Shown: positions 33,581 through 42,479, counted from the first letter of the stretch. The stretch: 64,000 nucleotides of DNA from Buchananella felis (GCF_041380015.1 NZ_CP159978.1), one strand, 5' to 3'. A program made the numbers and translations. The notes: generated from the letters alone by a model not told the origin.

Positions 33581-34839
33581 GCGGTCCTTTCGGTGGTGGT
33601 GGCGCTCTGCCAGGCGGAGAGGGTGGCGGCCTGGCGGCGGGAGTCGAAGTTGCGCTCGATGAGCTGACGGGCGCGGCGGGCCAGCGGGGCGGTGTCGATC
33701 TCGCCGCAGGCCACGGCCACCAGCGCCTGCGCCAGGGCGACGGGCTGGCCGGGGGCCAGCAGGATGCCGGTGTCGTCGTTGATGACCACCTCGGGCAGGC
33801 CGGAGACTGCGGTGGCGATCACGGGGGTGCCGCACGCCATCGCCTCGAGGATGACGGTGGGCAGGCCGTCGATGTTGCCGTCGTCGGCGGGCACGCACGG
33901 GGTGACGGACAGGTCGGCCCTCTTCAGGTGGGCGATGATCTCGGCCTGGGTCTGGGGGCCGATCAGCTTGACGGCGCCGCCGAGGTCCAGCTGGTCGATC
34001 TGTGCCTGCAGGGCGGTGCGCAGCTCGCCGTCGCCGGCGATGGTGACCTGCACGTCCACGCCGTGGCTGCGGGCGATGTGCGCGGCCTCCACGAGGTCGC
34101 TAAATCCCTTCTTGGGCACCAGGCGGCCCACCGCCAGCACGCTCAGGGCCCGCCCCTGGGCGGCCGGCGCGGCCGGGGCGGCCTCGCTCGCCGGCGCCTC
34201 ACCCGCCGCCTGCTCGCGCACCGGGAAGCGGTCCAGTTCCAGGGCGTTGTACTGCAGGCTGATGTTGGCGCCGGTTCCCGCCAGCACCTCGGTGAGGTAG
34301 TCCTGGTTGAAGCGGCTGATCGCGATGACGCGCTTGGCGTCGCCGCACACCTTGCGCAGCCAGTCGCGGTCCACGGACTGGTGGTAGATGTCCTTGGCGT
34401 GGGTGGTGACGGTGTAGGGGATGCCGCTCAGGCGGGAGGCGATCCAGGCGGTGCGCCCGGCCAGGGAGGCGAAGTGGGCGTGCAGGTGGGTGATGCCCTC
34501 CTCGCGGGCCATCTTGGCCAGGGCCACGCCCTGGGCCACCTCGTCACCGGGCAGGTCAGCCACCTCCGGCAGGAGGGCGGCGAAGGCCTCGCTCAGCCCG
34601 CCCTCGACGAGGGTGGTGGTCAGCTGCTTCCACAGCTCGGAGGGCTTGAGCGGGCGCTCCACCCACTTCACCGGGGCCTGCACCCGAGCGATCTCGGGGT
34701 GGAAGCGCGCGTCGGTGGTGGGGCGCAGGGCGAAGATGGTCAGGTCGTCGCCGTGGGCCTCGCGGGCCAGGATCTCGGTGACGATGAAGGTCTCGGAGAA
34801 CCGGGGGTAGACCTTGAGGACGTAGCCGATGCGGGTCAT
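33577..34839 (-). CDS. family 4 glycosyltransferase (colanic-acid-type)
   Basis: The 420-residue enzyme begins YVLKVYPRFSETFIVTEI, typical of WcaL-like glycosyltransferases. It has HLHAHFASLAGRTAWIAS, AVGRLVPKKGFSDLVEA and the donor-site motif GLPTVILEAMACGTPVIA. An Ala/Pro-rich linker (about 210-235) sits between the two Rossmann domains. It overlaps the upstream gene by one base (TAATG). Confidence 0.9.
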   Translation of the reverse strand: MTRIGYVLKVYPRFSETFIVTEILAREAHGDDLTIFALRPTTDARFHPEIARVQAPVKWVERPLKPSELWKQLTTTLVEGGLSEAFAALLPEVADLPGDEVAQGVALAKMAREEGITHLHAHFASLAGRTAWIASRLSGIPYTVTTHAKDIYHQSVDRDWLRKVCGDAKRVIAISRFNQDYLTEVLAGTGANISLQYNALELDRFPVREQAAGEAPASEAAPAAPAAQGRALSVLAVGRLVPKKGFSDLVEAAHIARSHGVDVQVTIAGDGELRTALQAQIDQLDLGGAVKLIGPQTQAEIIAHLKRADLSVTPCVPADDGNIDGLPTVILEAMACGTPVIATAVSGLPEVVINDDTGILLAPGQPVALAQALVAVACGEIDTAPLARRARQLIERNFDSRRQAATLSAWQSATTTERTA

Positions 34840-36068
34840 TAGACACCTACGCTTTCGTTGAGGAGGGACGGGACGGGGACGGCCGGGGCAGCTGCCTGCG
34901 CCCGGGCGGCCCGAATGAGGTCATTGGCCAGTTGGGGGACGACGTCCAGGCCGTCCCGATCGATTTGCGAGCGCCCCACGCTGCGGCGCACCGCCTTGGC
35001 GATCCACTGCGAGATGGCGGCGCTGCTGACGTCCGCAGAGCGCAGGTAGTCCACGCCGCCCACGGCGTGCAGGGCGCGGGCGCGGATGAGCTGCTCCTTG
35101 CGGGGCTCCTCGCGCGGGATGATCAGCGCCGGGGTGGAGGTGGCCAGGATTTCGCAGGCCGTGTTGTAGCCGCCCATGGAGATCACGGCGGAGGCGAAGG
35201 AGATGTGGCGGCCCAGGCCCGGCAGGGAGCGGATCACCTCGGTGCGGGGGGCGGCCAGGGCGGCAACGTCGGCGTAGTCGGCGTCGCTGATCTGGGGGCC
35301 GGTGACCACAACGTGGCGCAGGCCGGCGGGCACGTCGGCCCGGGCGGCGGCCTTCAGCATGGCGGCACCGTCGGAGCCCCCACCGGCGGTGGTGAGCATG
35401 AAGGGAACCTCCGGGTCTTCCTGGGCAGAGTCGGTCACGCGGCGGCCCAGGGCCAGGTAGCCGGTGAAACGGATGCGGTCGGCCAGGCTGGCGGGGACCT
35501 CGCCGGAGGCGATCAGGTCGTGGACGCGCGGGTCGCCGTAGACCCACACCTGGTCAACCAGGCCGCGCATCAGGTCCGGGTCGCCCAGCGCGTCCCACTC
35601 GGCGGCGGCCACGTGCGGCTCGTCCAGGATCTCGCGCAGGCCCAGCACGACGCGGCTGTGCGGGTGGGCGGCGCGCAGCTTCTCCAGCGGTCCGCGCAGC
35701 TCATTCCACACGCCGTAGATGTGGCGATCCACGATCAGCAGGTCCGGGGCGAAGCTGAGCAGGCTGGCCTCGATCAGCTGGGAGCGCAGGTGGATCAGGC
35801 TGCCGGTCTTGGAGCCCAGGCTGCGGGCCTGGTAGCCGTTCTTGCCCTTGGAGACGCCCGGGATGGTCACCCAGTCGAAGCCGGGCGGCAACGGGAAGCG
35901 CACCGTGGGGGCCAGGCCCGAGATGAGCAGGCCGCTGACGGGACGGCCGGTGAGCGCGGGCAGGTCGCTGGCCAGGTGGTGGGCGATCGCCAGGTTGCGG
36001 CGCACGTGGCCAAGTCCCTGGGAATCGTGGCTGTAGAGCACCACCCTGATCTCGCTGGAGTCCTTCAC
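34839..36068 (-). CDS. predicted glycosyltransferase (COG4671 type), first gene of glycan operon
   Basis: The 409-residue MurG-like protein starts with VVLYSHDSQGLGHVRRNLAI, a signature of the COG4671 predicted glycosyltransferases. It ends with a donor-site region FASAVISMGGYNTACEILA and PALIIPREEPRKEQLIRA. The GTG at 36068 follows GGAGAGGG. It opens a seven-gene run, six junctions of which are overlaps or 18 bp apart. The 104 bp upstream hold the promoter; TAATAG near 36147-36152 on the minus strand is a possible -10 box. Confidence 0.85.
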   Translation of the reverse strand: MKDSSEIRVVLYSHDSQGLGHVRRNLAIAHHLASDLPALTGRPVSGLLISGLAPTVRFPLPPGFDWVTIPGVSKGKNGYQARSLGSKTGSLIHLRSQLIEASLLSFAPDLLIVDRHIYGVWNELRGPLEKLRAAHPHSRVVLGLREILDEPHVAAAEWDALGDPDLMRGLVDQVWVYGDPRVHDLIASGEVPASLADRIRFTGYLALGRRVTDSAQEDPEVPFMLTTAGGGSDGAAMLKAAARADVPAGLRHVVVTGPQISDADYADVAALAAPRTEVIRSLPGLGRHISFASAVISMGGYNTACEILATSTPALIIPREEPRKEQLIRARALHAVGGVDYLRSADVSSAAISQWIAKAVRRSVGRSQIDRDGLDVVPQLANDLIRAARAQAAAPAVPVPSLLNESVGV

Positions 36069-36166
36069 GGCCCTCTCCGTTTCGTTTGCGTGTTTGCGGA
36101 CGAAACAGACAATGCCGACGGCGGGCGAGACGGGAATGAAAGAACTATTAGAGACTTCTCAGACTC

Positions 36167-36218
36167 AAAGCGGTGGGCCCGCCGGGAGGGGAAAACCTCC
36201 CGGCGGGCCCACTGCTTT
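36167..36218 (-). terminator. very strong terminator with no visible minus-strand gene before it
   Basis: A perfect 17-bp stem (36173-36189 with 36196-36212) extends to about 23 bp with one mismatch. On the minus strand it lies right after a reading-frame end at 36249, before the glycan operon promoter. No plus-strand gene precedes it, so it most likely served a minus-strand gene now mostly deleted. Confidence 0.85.
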
Positions 36219-36248
36219 GGCCCAGGCTGGCGCCAGCGACCAGCCTTC

Positions 36249-36302
36249 CTACTGGCCCTGGCCACCCGGGCCGCCCTGGCCACCCGGGGCACCGGGCGGG
36301 CC
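36249..36302 (-). pseudogene. possible C-terminal remnant of a deleted minus-strand gene
   Basis: Reading on the minus strand, this stretch encodes GPPGAPGGQGGPGGQGQ and a stop, 31 bases before a strong terminator. Upstream on that strand the frame runs straight into DNA antisense to the response regulator fragment. A Gly/Pro/Gln tail plus terminator without a gene body suggests a 3-prime remnant, but the low-complexity sequence could be chance. Confidence 0.35.
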
Positions 36303-36665
36303 GCCCGCGTGGACGCGCTGCTGCGCCGCAGTGGCATGTCGAGCGCGGTCGTCCCGGCCGAGCTGAGCGTCGGGGACCTCACGTTGAACGAGGACTCTCA
36401 CGAGGTGAGCCGGGCGGGCGAGCCCCTGGAGCTGACCAACACCGAGTTTGAGGTGCTGCGCTACCTGATGGAGAACCCGAACGTGGTGCTCTCCAAGGGG
36501 CAGATCCTGGACTGCGTCTGGTCCTACGACTTCGGCGGGAACAGCAACGTGGTGGAGCTGTACATCTCCTACCTGCGAAAGAAGGTGGACCGCAGTCGCT
36601 CCCCGATGATTCACACCGTGCGCGGCGCCGGGTACATCCTTCGCCCCGCCAGGGAGACGCCGTGA
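36300..36665 (+). pseudogene. response regulator remnant: DNA-binding domain without receiver
   Basis: In frame, RVDALLRRSG (the usual linker after an OmpR-type receiver) leads into a complete winged helix: PLELTNTEFEVLRYLMENPN, SNVVELYISYLRKKVDR, HTVRGAGYIL. The receiver with its phosphoacceptor Asp is missing; DNA before about 36300 is a low-complexity segment belonging to another context. An ATG at 36336 could still start a 109-residue orphan DNA-binding protein. The stop overlaps the kinase start as GTGA, preserving the original operon. Confidence 0.85.
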
Positions 36666-38265
36666 CCCCGGCTAGGCGCCGTCCGTTGTCCGTTCGCTTC
36701 AGCGCCTTCGTCGCCCTAGTGTTGACGATCGCGTTGGCCGCCTCCTTTGCCGCCCTGGTGTCCTTGACCCGCTCGTGGATGCTCTGGCAGCTGGACGGGC
36801 GATCCGCGAGGACGTTCAACGGATGGTGAGCAACTATTCGGCCGGCGCCGCCGCGCCGGGCGGCGGGGTGCCCACCGCGCCAGGCCCCGACGCTCCCGCC
36901 CCCGAGGCGGGCGCCTCCGCGCCCGTACCGTCCGCTCCCGCCCCCGGGACGGGCCCCGGCCGGGTTGTGCCCACGCTCTCCCCGCCCGAGCTGTTGCAGG
37001 AGCCCGCCGGGAGCACGGATTTGCCCCCGGTCTCCAGCCCCGAGCCCTCCCTGGGCACGCTGTTCCTGGTGAGCGACTCCACGGGCACGAGCGCGGGGCT
37101 GATCCAGCGCTTTCACATTCACGACCTGCCTGCCACAGCGGTGACCTCCCTGGAGGCGCTACCGGCCTCCCCCGCACCCCAGCACGTGGACTTGCCCGAG
37201 CTCGGCTCGTTCAGGGTGCTCGTGCACGACGCCGGCGGGGCGCGCTTCGTGGCGGCCCGCGGCCTGGGCGAGGTCAATCGTGTGGTGAGCGCCAGCGCTC
37301 TGGCCGGCCTCGGCATCCTTTTGCTTGCCCTCGCCGCGGTGGCGCTGGTGACGCGCGGGTGGGTGCGCCGGGAGTTGAGGCCGCTGGGCGAGGTGGTGAA
37401 GGTGGCCCGCCGCGTCGGCACCGACGTCCTGGACTCGAACACGCGCACGAGCCTGCGGGTGGATGCGGCCATGCTGCAGGGCGGCTCCGAGGTGGGCGAC
37501 GTCGGTTTCGCGCTCAACGCCCTGCTCGACGACGTCGACACCGCGATGGACGCCCGCGACCGGTCGGAGGAGCGCCTGCGCCAGTTCGTCGCGGACGTCT
37601 CCCACGAGCTGCGCACTCCCCTGGCTTCAATTCAGGGCTACGCCCAGCTGATGGAGACCAGCGGCGTGGACACGCACCGGGCGCTGGAGAGGATCACCGC
37701 CGAGTCGGCGCGCATGCGCGAATTGATCGAGGACCTGTTGCTGCTGGCGCGGCTGGACGCCAACAAGCAGGTCGAGCCCGTCCCGGTGGACCTGATTCCC
37801 CTCGCCATCGATTCGGTTTCTGACGCCCACGCGGCCTGTCCCTCCAAGAGCTGGCGGATCGAGGTGGAGCCCGCGGACGCCGAGCGTTGCGTGGTCCTTG
37901 GCGATCCGGCGGCGCTGCGGCAGGTGCTCGCCAATCTGCGCGCAAACGCCAGGGTCCACACCCCTGCGGGCACCCGGGTGCAGCTGGTGGTTGCAAGGGT
38001 GGGAGACAGGGTGGTTGTCGAGGTCAGCGACGACGGCCCAGGCATCGACCCGGCCCTGCTGCCGCGCATCTTTGACCGGTTCGCTCGGGGGGATTCCTCG
38101 CGGGCCCGAACGGGGGCGGGCTCCTCGGGGCTCGGACTAGCGATCGTGCAGGCGATCGTGCGTGCCCACGGCGGCCAGATTGGCGTGGAGTCCGCCTCTA
38201 CGGGGACGACGTTCCGCCTCTCGCTCCCCGCAGCGCGGCCGCCCTCTTCTACCACGCCCCACTAG
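36662..38265 (+). pseudogene. sensor histidine kinase with a frameshift after the first membrane helix
   Basis: The GTG at 36662 starts a kinase N-terminus with a membrane helix (FSAFVALVLTIALAASFAAL), but the frame ends at TGA after FNGW near 36831. The rest continues one frame away: AIREDVQRMVSNYSAG, a second membrane helix, HAMP, VADVSHELRTPLASIQGY, LRANARVHTPAG, DDGPGIDPALL and GSSGLGLAIVQ. Rereading one G at GGG (36797-36799) would give LDGAIREDVQ. This is a one-base deletion, a programmed slip or a sequencing error. The kinase domains themselves are intact. Confidence 0.88.
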
Positions 38266-38559
38266 CCCGCCCTCTCCACGCGCCCAGCCCGCTGGGTCCT
38301 TCGTCCCCAAAATCGCCCCAGGTGGGGGCGGTGGCGACGCTCGCGCTGCGGCGGGCGGAACGTCGTCCACATGCTCGCGTGCGCACAAGAAGGCCGGAAT
38401 TTCAGCAGATTTGCGCACCAAAAGGTCAATGCTCGCCCAGAGGTACGCAAAATGAAACTCTGCTTTTGTGTGTTCTGACACATTTGGGACTAAATGCCCC
38501 CATGGTGGGCACTTGTGCGACCGGCCCCGCCCCCTTTCCAAGTCCCACAGGAGATGAAC
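38266..38559. other. intergenic region upstream of the DASS transporter
   Basis: 294 bp without a gene. It holds a GGACGACGTT word on the minus strand (38359-38368) with the flank CCGCCCGCCGCAGCG, also seen in the 54-bp tandem repeat at 62734. A near-palindrome TGCCCCCATGGTGGGCA lies at about 38497. The second half is lower in GC and probably carries the promoter. Confidence 0.4.
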
Positions 38560-40160
38560 ATGAGCGTCCCGCACACCCTGGTTTCCTCCTCCAAGGCCCC
38601 GGCCGTCAGCGAGGATCTTGCAGACAAAGCCACCGTCCGCCGCCGGCTGATCGGCGTATTCGTTGGCCTGATCCTGGCCGCGCTGGTCTACTACCTGTTC
38701 CCGACCAGCGGAGCCGAGCAGGTCAACGAGGTGGGCCGGTCCGCAGCCGAGGCCGCAGGAAAGACCTACACCGACATCACGGACACCGGGCTGCGCACCG
38801 TCACCGCCGCAGTCCTCATGGGCGTCTGCTGGATGACCGAGGCGATCCCGCTTGCCGCCACCGCGCTCTTGCCGCTGGTGCTGTTCCCGGCCCTGCAGGT
38901 GGCCACCTTCAAGGAGACGGCCGCCCCCTACGCCTCCGAGACGATCTTCCTGTTCATGGGCGGATTCATGCTGGCCCTGGCCATGCAGCGATGGAACCTG
39001 CACCGGCGCATCGCCCTGGCCGTCGTGATGATGGTCGGCACCAAACCCCGCCAGCTCATCCTGGGCTTCATGATCGCCACCGGCTTCCTGTCCATGTGGG
39101 TGTCCAACACCGCCACGGCCGTGGTCATGCTGCCCATCGGCATGTCCGTGCTCAGCCTGGTCTCTGACCTGGTGGGCGGCATCGGCAAGGTCAAGAAGTT
39201 CGCCACCGCGCTCATGCTCGGCATCGCCTACGCCGCCTCCATCGGCTCCGTCGCCACCATCATCGGCACCCCCCCCCCAACGCCCTACTGGTGGCCTACC
39301 TGTCCGAGACCCACGGCATCCACATCGGGTTCGGCCAGTGGATGATCCTGGGCGCCCCGCTCGCGGTGGCGCTGATGGGATTCGCCTGGTGGCTCATGGC
39401 CTTCGCCCTGTTCAAGCCCGAGGTCAAGGAGATCCCCGGCGGCCGCGAGGTGATCGCCCAGCAGTGGAAGGAGCTGGGCCGGGTCACGCGCGGAGAGGCC
39501 CTGGTGGGCATCATCTTCGTCCTGACCGCGTTCTCCTGGGTGTTCGTGCCCATCTGGCTAGACAAGACCGGCTCCGAGCTGAAGATCCCCGACGCCCTGA
39601 TCGCCATGATCTGCGCCGCCCTGCTGTTCCTAATCCCGGCGGACTCCAAGGGCCGGCGCCTGCTGGACTGGAAGTCGGCCAACGAGCTGCCGTGGGACGT
39701 GCTGCTCCTGTTCGGCGGCGGCCTGTCCCTGTCCTCCATGTTCGGCAAGCTGGGCCTGTCCGTCTGGATCGGTGAGCAGGCCAAGGGACTGGGCACCCTG
39801 CCCATCGTCGTGATCGTGGCCGCCGTGGCCACGCTGATCATCTTCCTCACCGAACTGACCTCCAACACCGCCACGGCCGCGGCCTTCCTGCCGATCATGG
39901 GCGGCGTTGCCACCGGTATCGGCATCACCGCGGACAACCCGATGAACGTCCTGCTGCTGGTGGTCCCCGTGGCGCTGGCCGCCACCTTCGCGTTCATGCT
40001 GCCCGTGGCAACTCCCCCGAACGCCGTGGCCTACGGCTCCGGCTACATCAAGATGGGAGACATGGTCCGCACCGGCATCTGGCTGAACCTGGCCGGCATC
40101 GTCCTGATCACGCTGGCCATGCTCACCATCGGGGTGCCGGTCTTCGGGTTGACGTTCTAG
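38560..40160 (+). pseudogene. DASS (SLC13) anion symporter interrupted at a C10 tract
   Basis: The ATG at 38560 follows AGGAG at 6 bp. The first part reads as a DASS carrier (MTEAIPLAATALLPLV, ETIFLFMGGFMLALAMQRW, SMWVSNTATAVVMLPIGM, ASIGSVATIIGT). At 39269-39278 ten Cs stand where GTPPNALLVAYL needs eight, shifting the frame. The rest continues from about 39291 (LLLFGGGLSLSSMF, ELTSNTATAAAFLPI, PVATPPNAVAYGSGYI) to 40160. The intact family imports di- or tricarboxylates or sulfate with Na+. Eight or eleven Cs would restore the frame, so slippage-based switching is possible. Confidence 0.9.
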
Positions 40161-40191
40161 CGTCTGCCCCGGGCCGGTGGGCAAAGCGAAC

Positions 40192-40222
40192 GGGCGGAAT
40201 CTCGCTGAGATTCCGCCCTTTT
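40192..40222. terminator. bidirectional terminator between DASS gene and tRNA-fMet
   Basis: GGGCGGAATCTC pairs perfectly with GAGATTCCGCCC (40192-40203, 40207-40218) and is followed by TTTT. It ends the transporter on the plus strand and probably the tRNA on the minus strand. Confidence 0.88.
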
Positions 40223-40229
40223 CGTTTAG

Positions 40230-40303
40230 TAGCGGGGACAGGATTTGAACCTGCGACCTCCGGGTTATGAGCCCGGCGAGCTACCGAGCTGCTCCACCCC
40301 GCG
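40230..40303 (-). tRNA. initiator tRNA-fMet (CAT)
   Basis: A 74-nt cloverleaf begins CGCGGGGTGGAGCAG. The first acceptor pair is a C-U mismatch, and the anticodon stem has three G-C pairs (GGG-CTCATAA-CCC), both marks of initiator tRNA. The T arm is GCAGG-TTCAAAT-CCTGT. CCA is not encoded. Confidence 0.95.
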
Positions 40304-40371
40304 TCGGCATGTAATAGCTTAGCGCGCCCGCTTTCAGACCTCAAACCGAGCGGCGGTGAGATGGCGCACGT

Positions 40372-40457
40372 GCCCGGCCCCACGCCCGCCGAAGCCCGGC
40401 CCCTCGCCACCGTGGCCCGGCCCCACGCCCACCGAGGCCCGGCGGCGAGGGGGCTGG
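40372..40457. repeat. 43-bp direct repeat, two copies
   Basis: Units start at 40372 and 40415. The first 29 bases differ at only two positions (GCCCGGCCCCACGCCC core). It lies just before the mirrored element B. Confidence 0.6.
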
Positions 40458-40468
40458 GCCGATGTTTG

Positions 40469-40644
40469 TTGCGCAACCGGTTGAGCCTTTGTGGTTCCTG
40501 TTTCGCCTTTGTTGTAGCGGTCGTGGCTTTGTTGCACCTCTTGTGGCGCTACGGGGACGATTAACGCCTCAATAGGTCGCACAACGGCGCAAAAGGAGCA
40601 GCAAAGGCTTAAGAGCTGCAACAAAGGCTCAACCGCTTGCGCAA
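40469..40644. repeat. 176-bp mirrored repeat, copy B (intact)
   Basis: TTGCGCAA boxes mark both ends (40469-40476 and 40637-40644). Inside each is a 4-base spacer, then four 20-bp units running inward: forward at 40481, 40501, 40521, 40541; inverted at 40553, 40573, 40593, 40613. The two innermost units overlap by 8 bp at the centre. Typical units are TTGAGCCTTTGTTGCAGCTC and TCGTGGCTTTGTTGCACCTC. The same length, boxes and centre overlap occur in copy A once the IS is removed. No coding potential was seen. Confidence 0.88.
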
Positions 40645-40797
40645 GACCCCTGGCCGGTTGCGGCGCTCCCGCCGCTATCCCCCGTACCGTCCCCAGCTGG
40701 TTGTGGCGCGCGCCTCCGGCCCGCTCAACGCCACCCTGGCGGGCCCGACCAAGGCCCCAGAGTCGCTGAAAGGGCCAATCTTGGCATCGCAGCGGAA

Positions 40798-42372
40798 CTA
40801 GTGGGCCTCGCGCCGGACCCCGCGCAGGCGCGGGTGCAGCCAGGCCACGCTGACGCTGACACTCAGCACCGCGAGCGCCAGCAGGAAGGGCGCCAGTGGC
40901 CGCCAGCCGTACAGGGCCGTGGCGCTGAGCGGCGCGAATATCCAGGTGACCGCACCGGTGGCGTTGAGGACGCCGGCCACGCCGCCCTGCTCCTCGGCGC
41001 TCACCGCCAGCGATCCGCCGGCGCTGAAGCCCGGGCCCACCAGCCCGCCAGCCACCCCGGAGGCCAGCATCGCGGACACCAACAGCCAGAGCTGCCCGGC
41101 CAGGGTGAGCACCACCAGGGCGGCCAGCCCCACGGTGGCGCCGCGCTTGAGTAGCTGCCCTGGCGTCCAGTTCAAGCGCGGGACCACCAGCAGCTGCATG
41201 GTCATGGCGCCGGCGGCGTGGGCCAGCAGCATCATGCCGGTGAGCTGCACGGCGTGCTGGGTGGTGACCTGCAGGCGGTCTTGCACCACGAAGCCGGCCA
41301 GGATCTGGGTGACGCCGACCGCGAAGAAGCTGCCGAACGCGCCGAGCATCCAGGGCAGCACGCGCGGGTCGTTCCAGGCCACGCGCGGCGGCAGCTTGCG
41401 CTCACCCGGCCCCTCGCCGCCAGGCGCCTCACCCGGCCCCGGCCCCTCGCCCGGCCCCTCGCCGCCAAGCGCCTCACCCAGCCCCGCCGCAGGCCCCTCG
41501 CCGCCAGCCGCGTCTTCCCGACCGGCCGCGTCTTCCCGGCCGGCCCGCCGGTGGCCGGCGGGAGCGGGGCGGCGGGAGGCAGCGTCGTCCACGGGCAGGA
41601 AAAACCAGGCAATGGCAAGGGCGATGGCCACGAACCAGGGGGTGGCGTGGGCGGGCAGCTCTATCCACCACATGGCCAGCAGCGCAGAGACCCCGGAGCC
41701 CACCATGATCGAGGCGTTGACCGCCCCGGAGAACGCGGCCATGCCCCGCACGCGGGCGGCCGGGGTGTCGGTCAGGGCGGAGATGAGGGCCTGGCCGGTG
41801 GGCGGGATGGCGGCCACGGCGGCACCGAAGAACGGTCCGCGCGCCGCGATGATCGCCCCGGCAGTCAGGGCGGCCCCCAGCAGGCCCACGGTGCGCGCCC
41901 ACACCGCAGCGGAGAACAGCGCCCCGGCCAACAGCGCGCAGGACAGGGCCAGCAGGATCACCCGGCGCGCTCCCCACGCCACCGAGCGCCGCCCCCAGAA
42001 CTGGGAGAGCAGCGCCACAGTGAGCGCCGCCAGGGAGACGGCCGCGCCGATGCTCCATTCGGGCAGGCGCAGCTCGCGGGCCAGCGGCGCCACCGACACG
42101 TTCAGCATGTTTTGCGCCGTGTACGTGAACAGCACGACGGCCAGCAGCGCGCGCACCGTCGGATTGGCGGTCACCCCAGGCAGTCGCGCGGCCTTTCGGC
42201 GCCTGCGTACCGGCGCACTGTTTGCCTGCGCCCCTCCTACCGGCGCGCCACCCGGCAGTCCCGGGGACGACGCTCCGCCCGCCTCCCCCTTCACCCGGCC
42301 CGGTCCCTGCCCTGCCGGGAGCGGGGCCTGAGCTGGCTGCGAGGGACGGGAGGGCTTTGCGGGGCTAGGCAC
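40798..42372 (-). CDS. MFS transporter
   Basis: The 524-residue protein has a soluble Pro/Ala-rich N-terminus of about 65 residues, then twelve predicted membrane helices in two halves, with the MFS loop SQFWGRRSVAWGARR after helix 2. A long cytoplasmic linker between the halves is rich in GEGP and GREDAAG repeats. Substrate unknown; the drug/sugar exporter branch is likely. Two GGACGACGCT words lie in disordered parts (41581 minus strand, 42265). It is transcribed alone. Confidence 0.88.
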   Translation of the reverse strand: MPSPAKPSRPSQPAQAPLPAGQGPGRVKGEAGGASSPGLPGGAPVGGAQANSAPVRRRRKAARLPGVTANPTVRALLAVVLFTYTAQNMLNVSVAPLARELRLPEWSIGAAVSLAALTVALLSQFWGRRSVAWGARRVILLALSCALLAGALFSAAVWARTVGLLGAALTAGAIIAARGPFFGAAVAAIPPTGQALISALTDTPAARVRGMAAFSGAVNASIMVGSGVSALLAMWWIELPAHATPWFVAIALAIAWFFLPVDDAASRRPAPAGHRRAGREDAAGREDAAGGEGPAAGLGEALGGEGPGEGPGPGEAPGGEGPGERKLPPRVAWNDPRVLPWMLGAFGSFFAVGVTQILAGFVVQDRLQVTTQHAVQLTGMMLLAHAAGAMTMQLLVVPRLNWTPGQLLKRGATVGLAALVVLTLAGQLWLLVSAMLASGVAGGLVGPGFSAGGSLAVSAEEQGGVAGVLNATGAVTWIFAPLSATALYGWRPLAPFLLALAVLSVSVSVAWLHPRLRGVRREAH

Positions 42373-42403
42373 CTGGGCACTCTATCGCCTGGCGGCGTCG
42401 AGC

Positions 42404-42466
42404 GCGCGCGAACCATCCGCCGGGGCGCGCGAACCGCCTGCCAGAGCGCGCGAACCGCCCGCCGGG
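42404..42466. repeat. 21-bp tandem repeat, three copies
   Basis: Units start at 42404, 42425 and 42446. Each begins GCGCGCGAACC and ends near GCCGGG or GCCAGA. It lies 5-prime of the MFS gene, so it could affect its expression. Confidence 0.7.
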
Positions 42467-42479
42467 CCAAAACGAGGGC

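Larger units (their letters stand above)
40304..40797. other. 494-bp gene-free region with repeats
   Basis: No reading frame here looks coding. The region holds a 43-bp direct repeat (40372-40457) and the 176-bp mirrored element B (40469-40644). The last 150 bp are GC-rich without recognised features. Confidence 0.6.

Noticed and set aside
40230..40303. Unusual C-U first pair in tRNA-fMet as a novelty
   Set aside because: An unpaired 1-72 position is normal for initiator tRNAs, and this form is, as far as I recall, common in actinobacteria.
40469..40644. CRISPR array
   Set aside because: Period is 20 bp with no unique spacers, units are inverted about a centre, and no cas genes are present.
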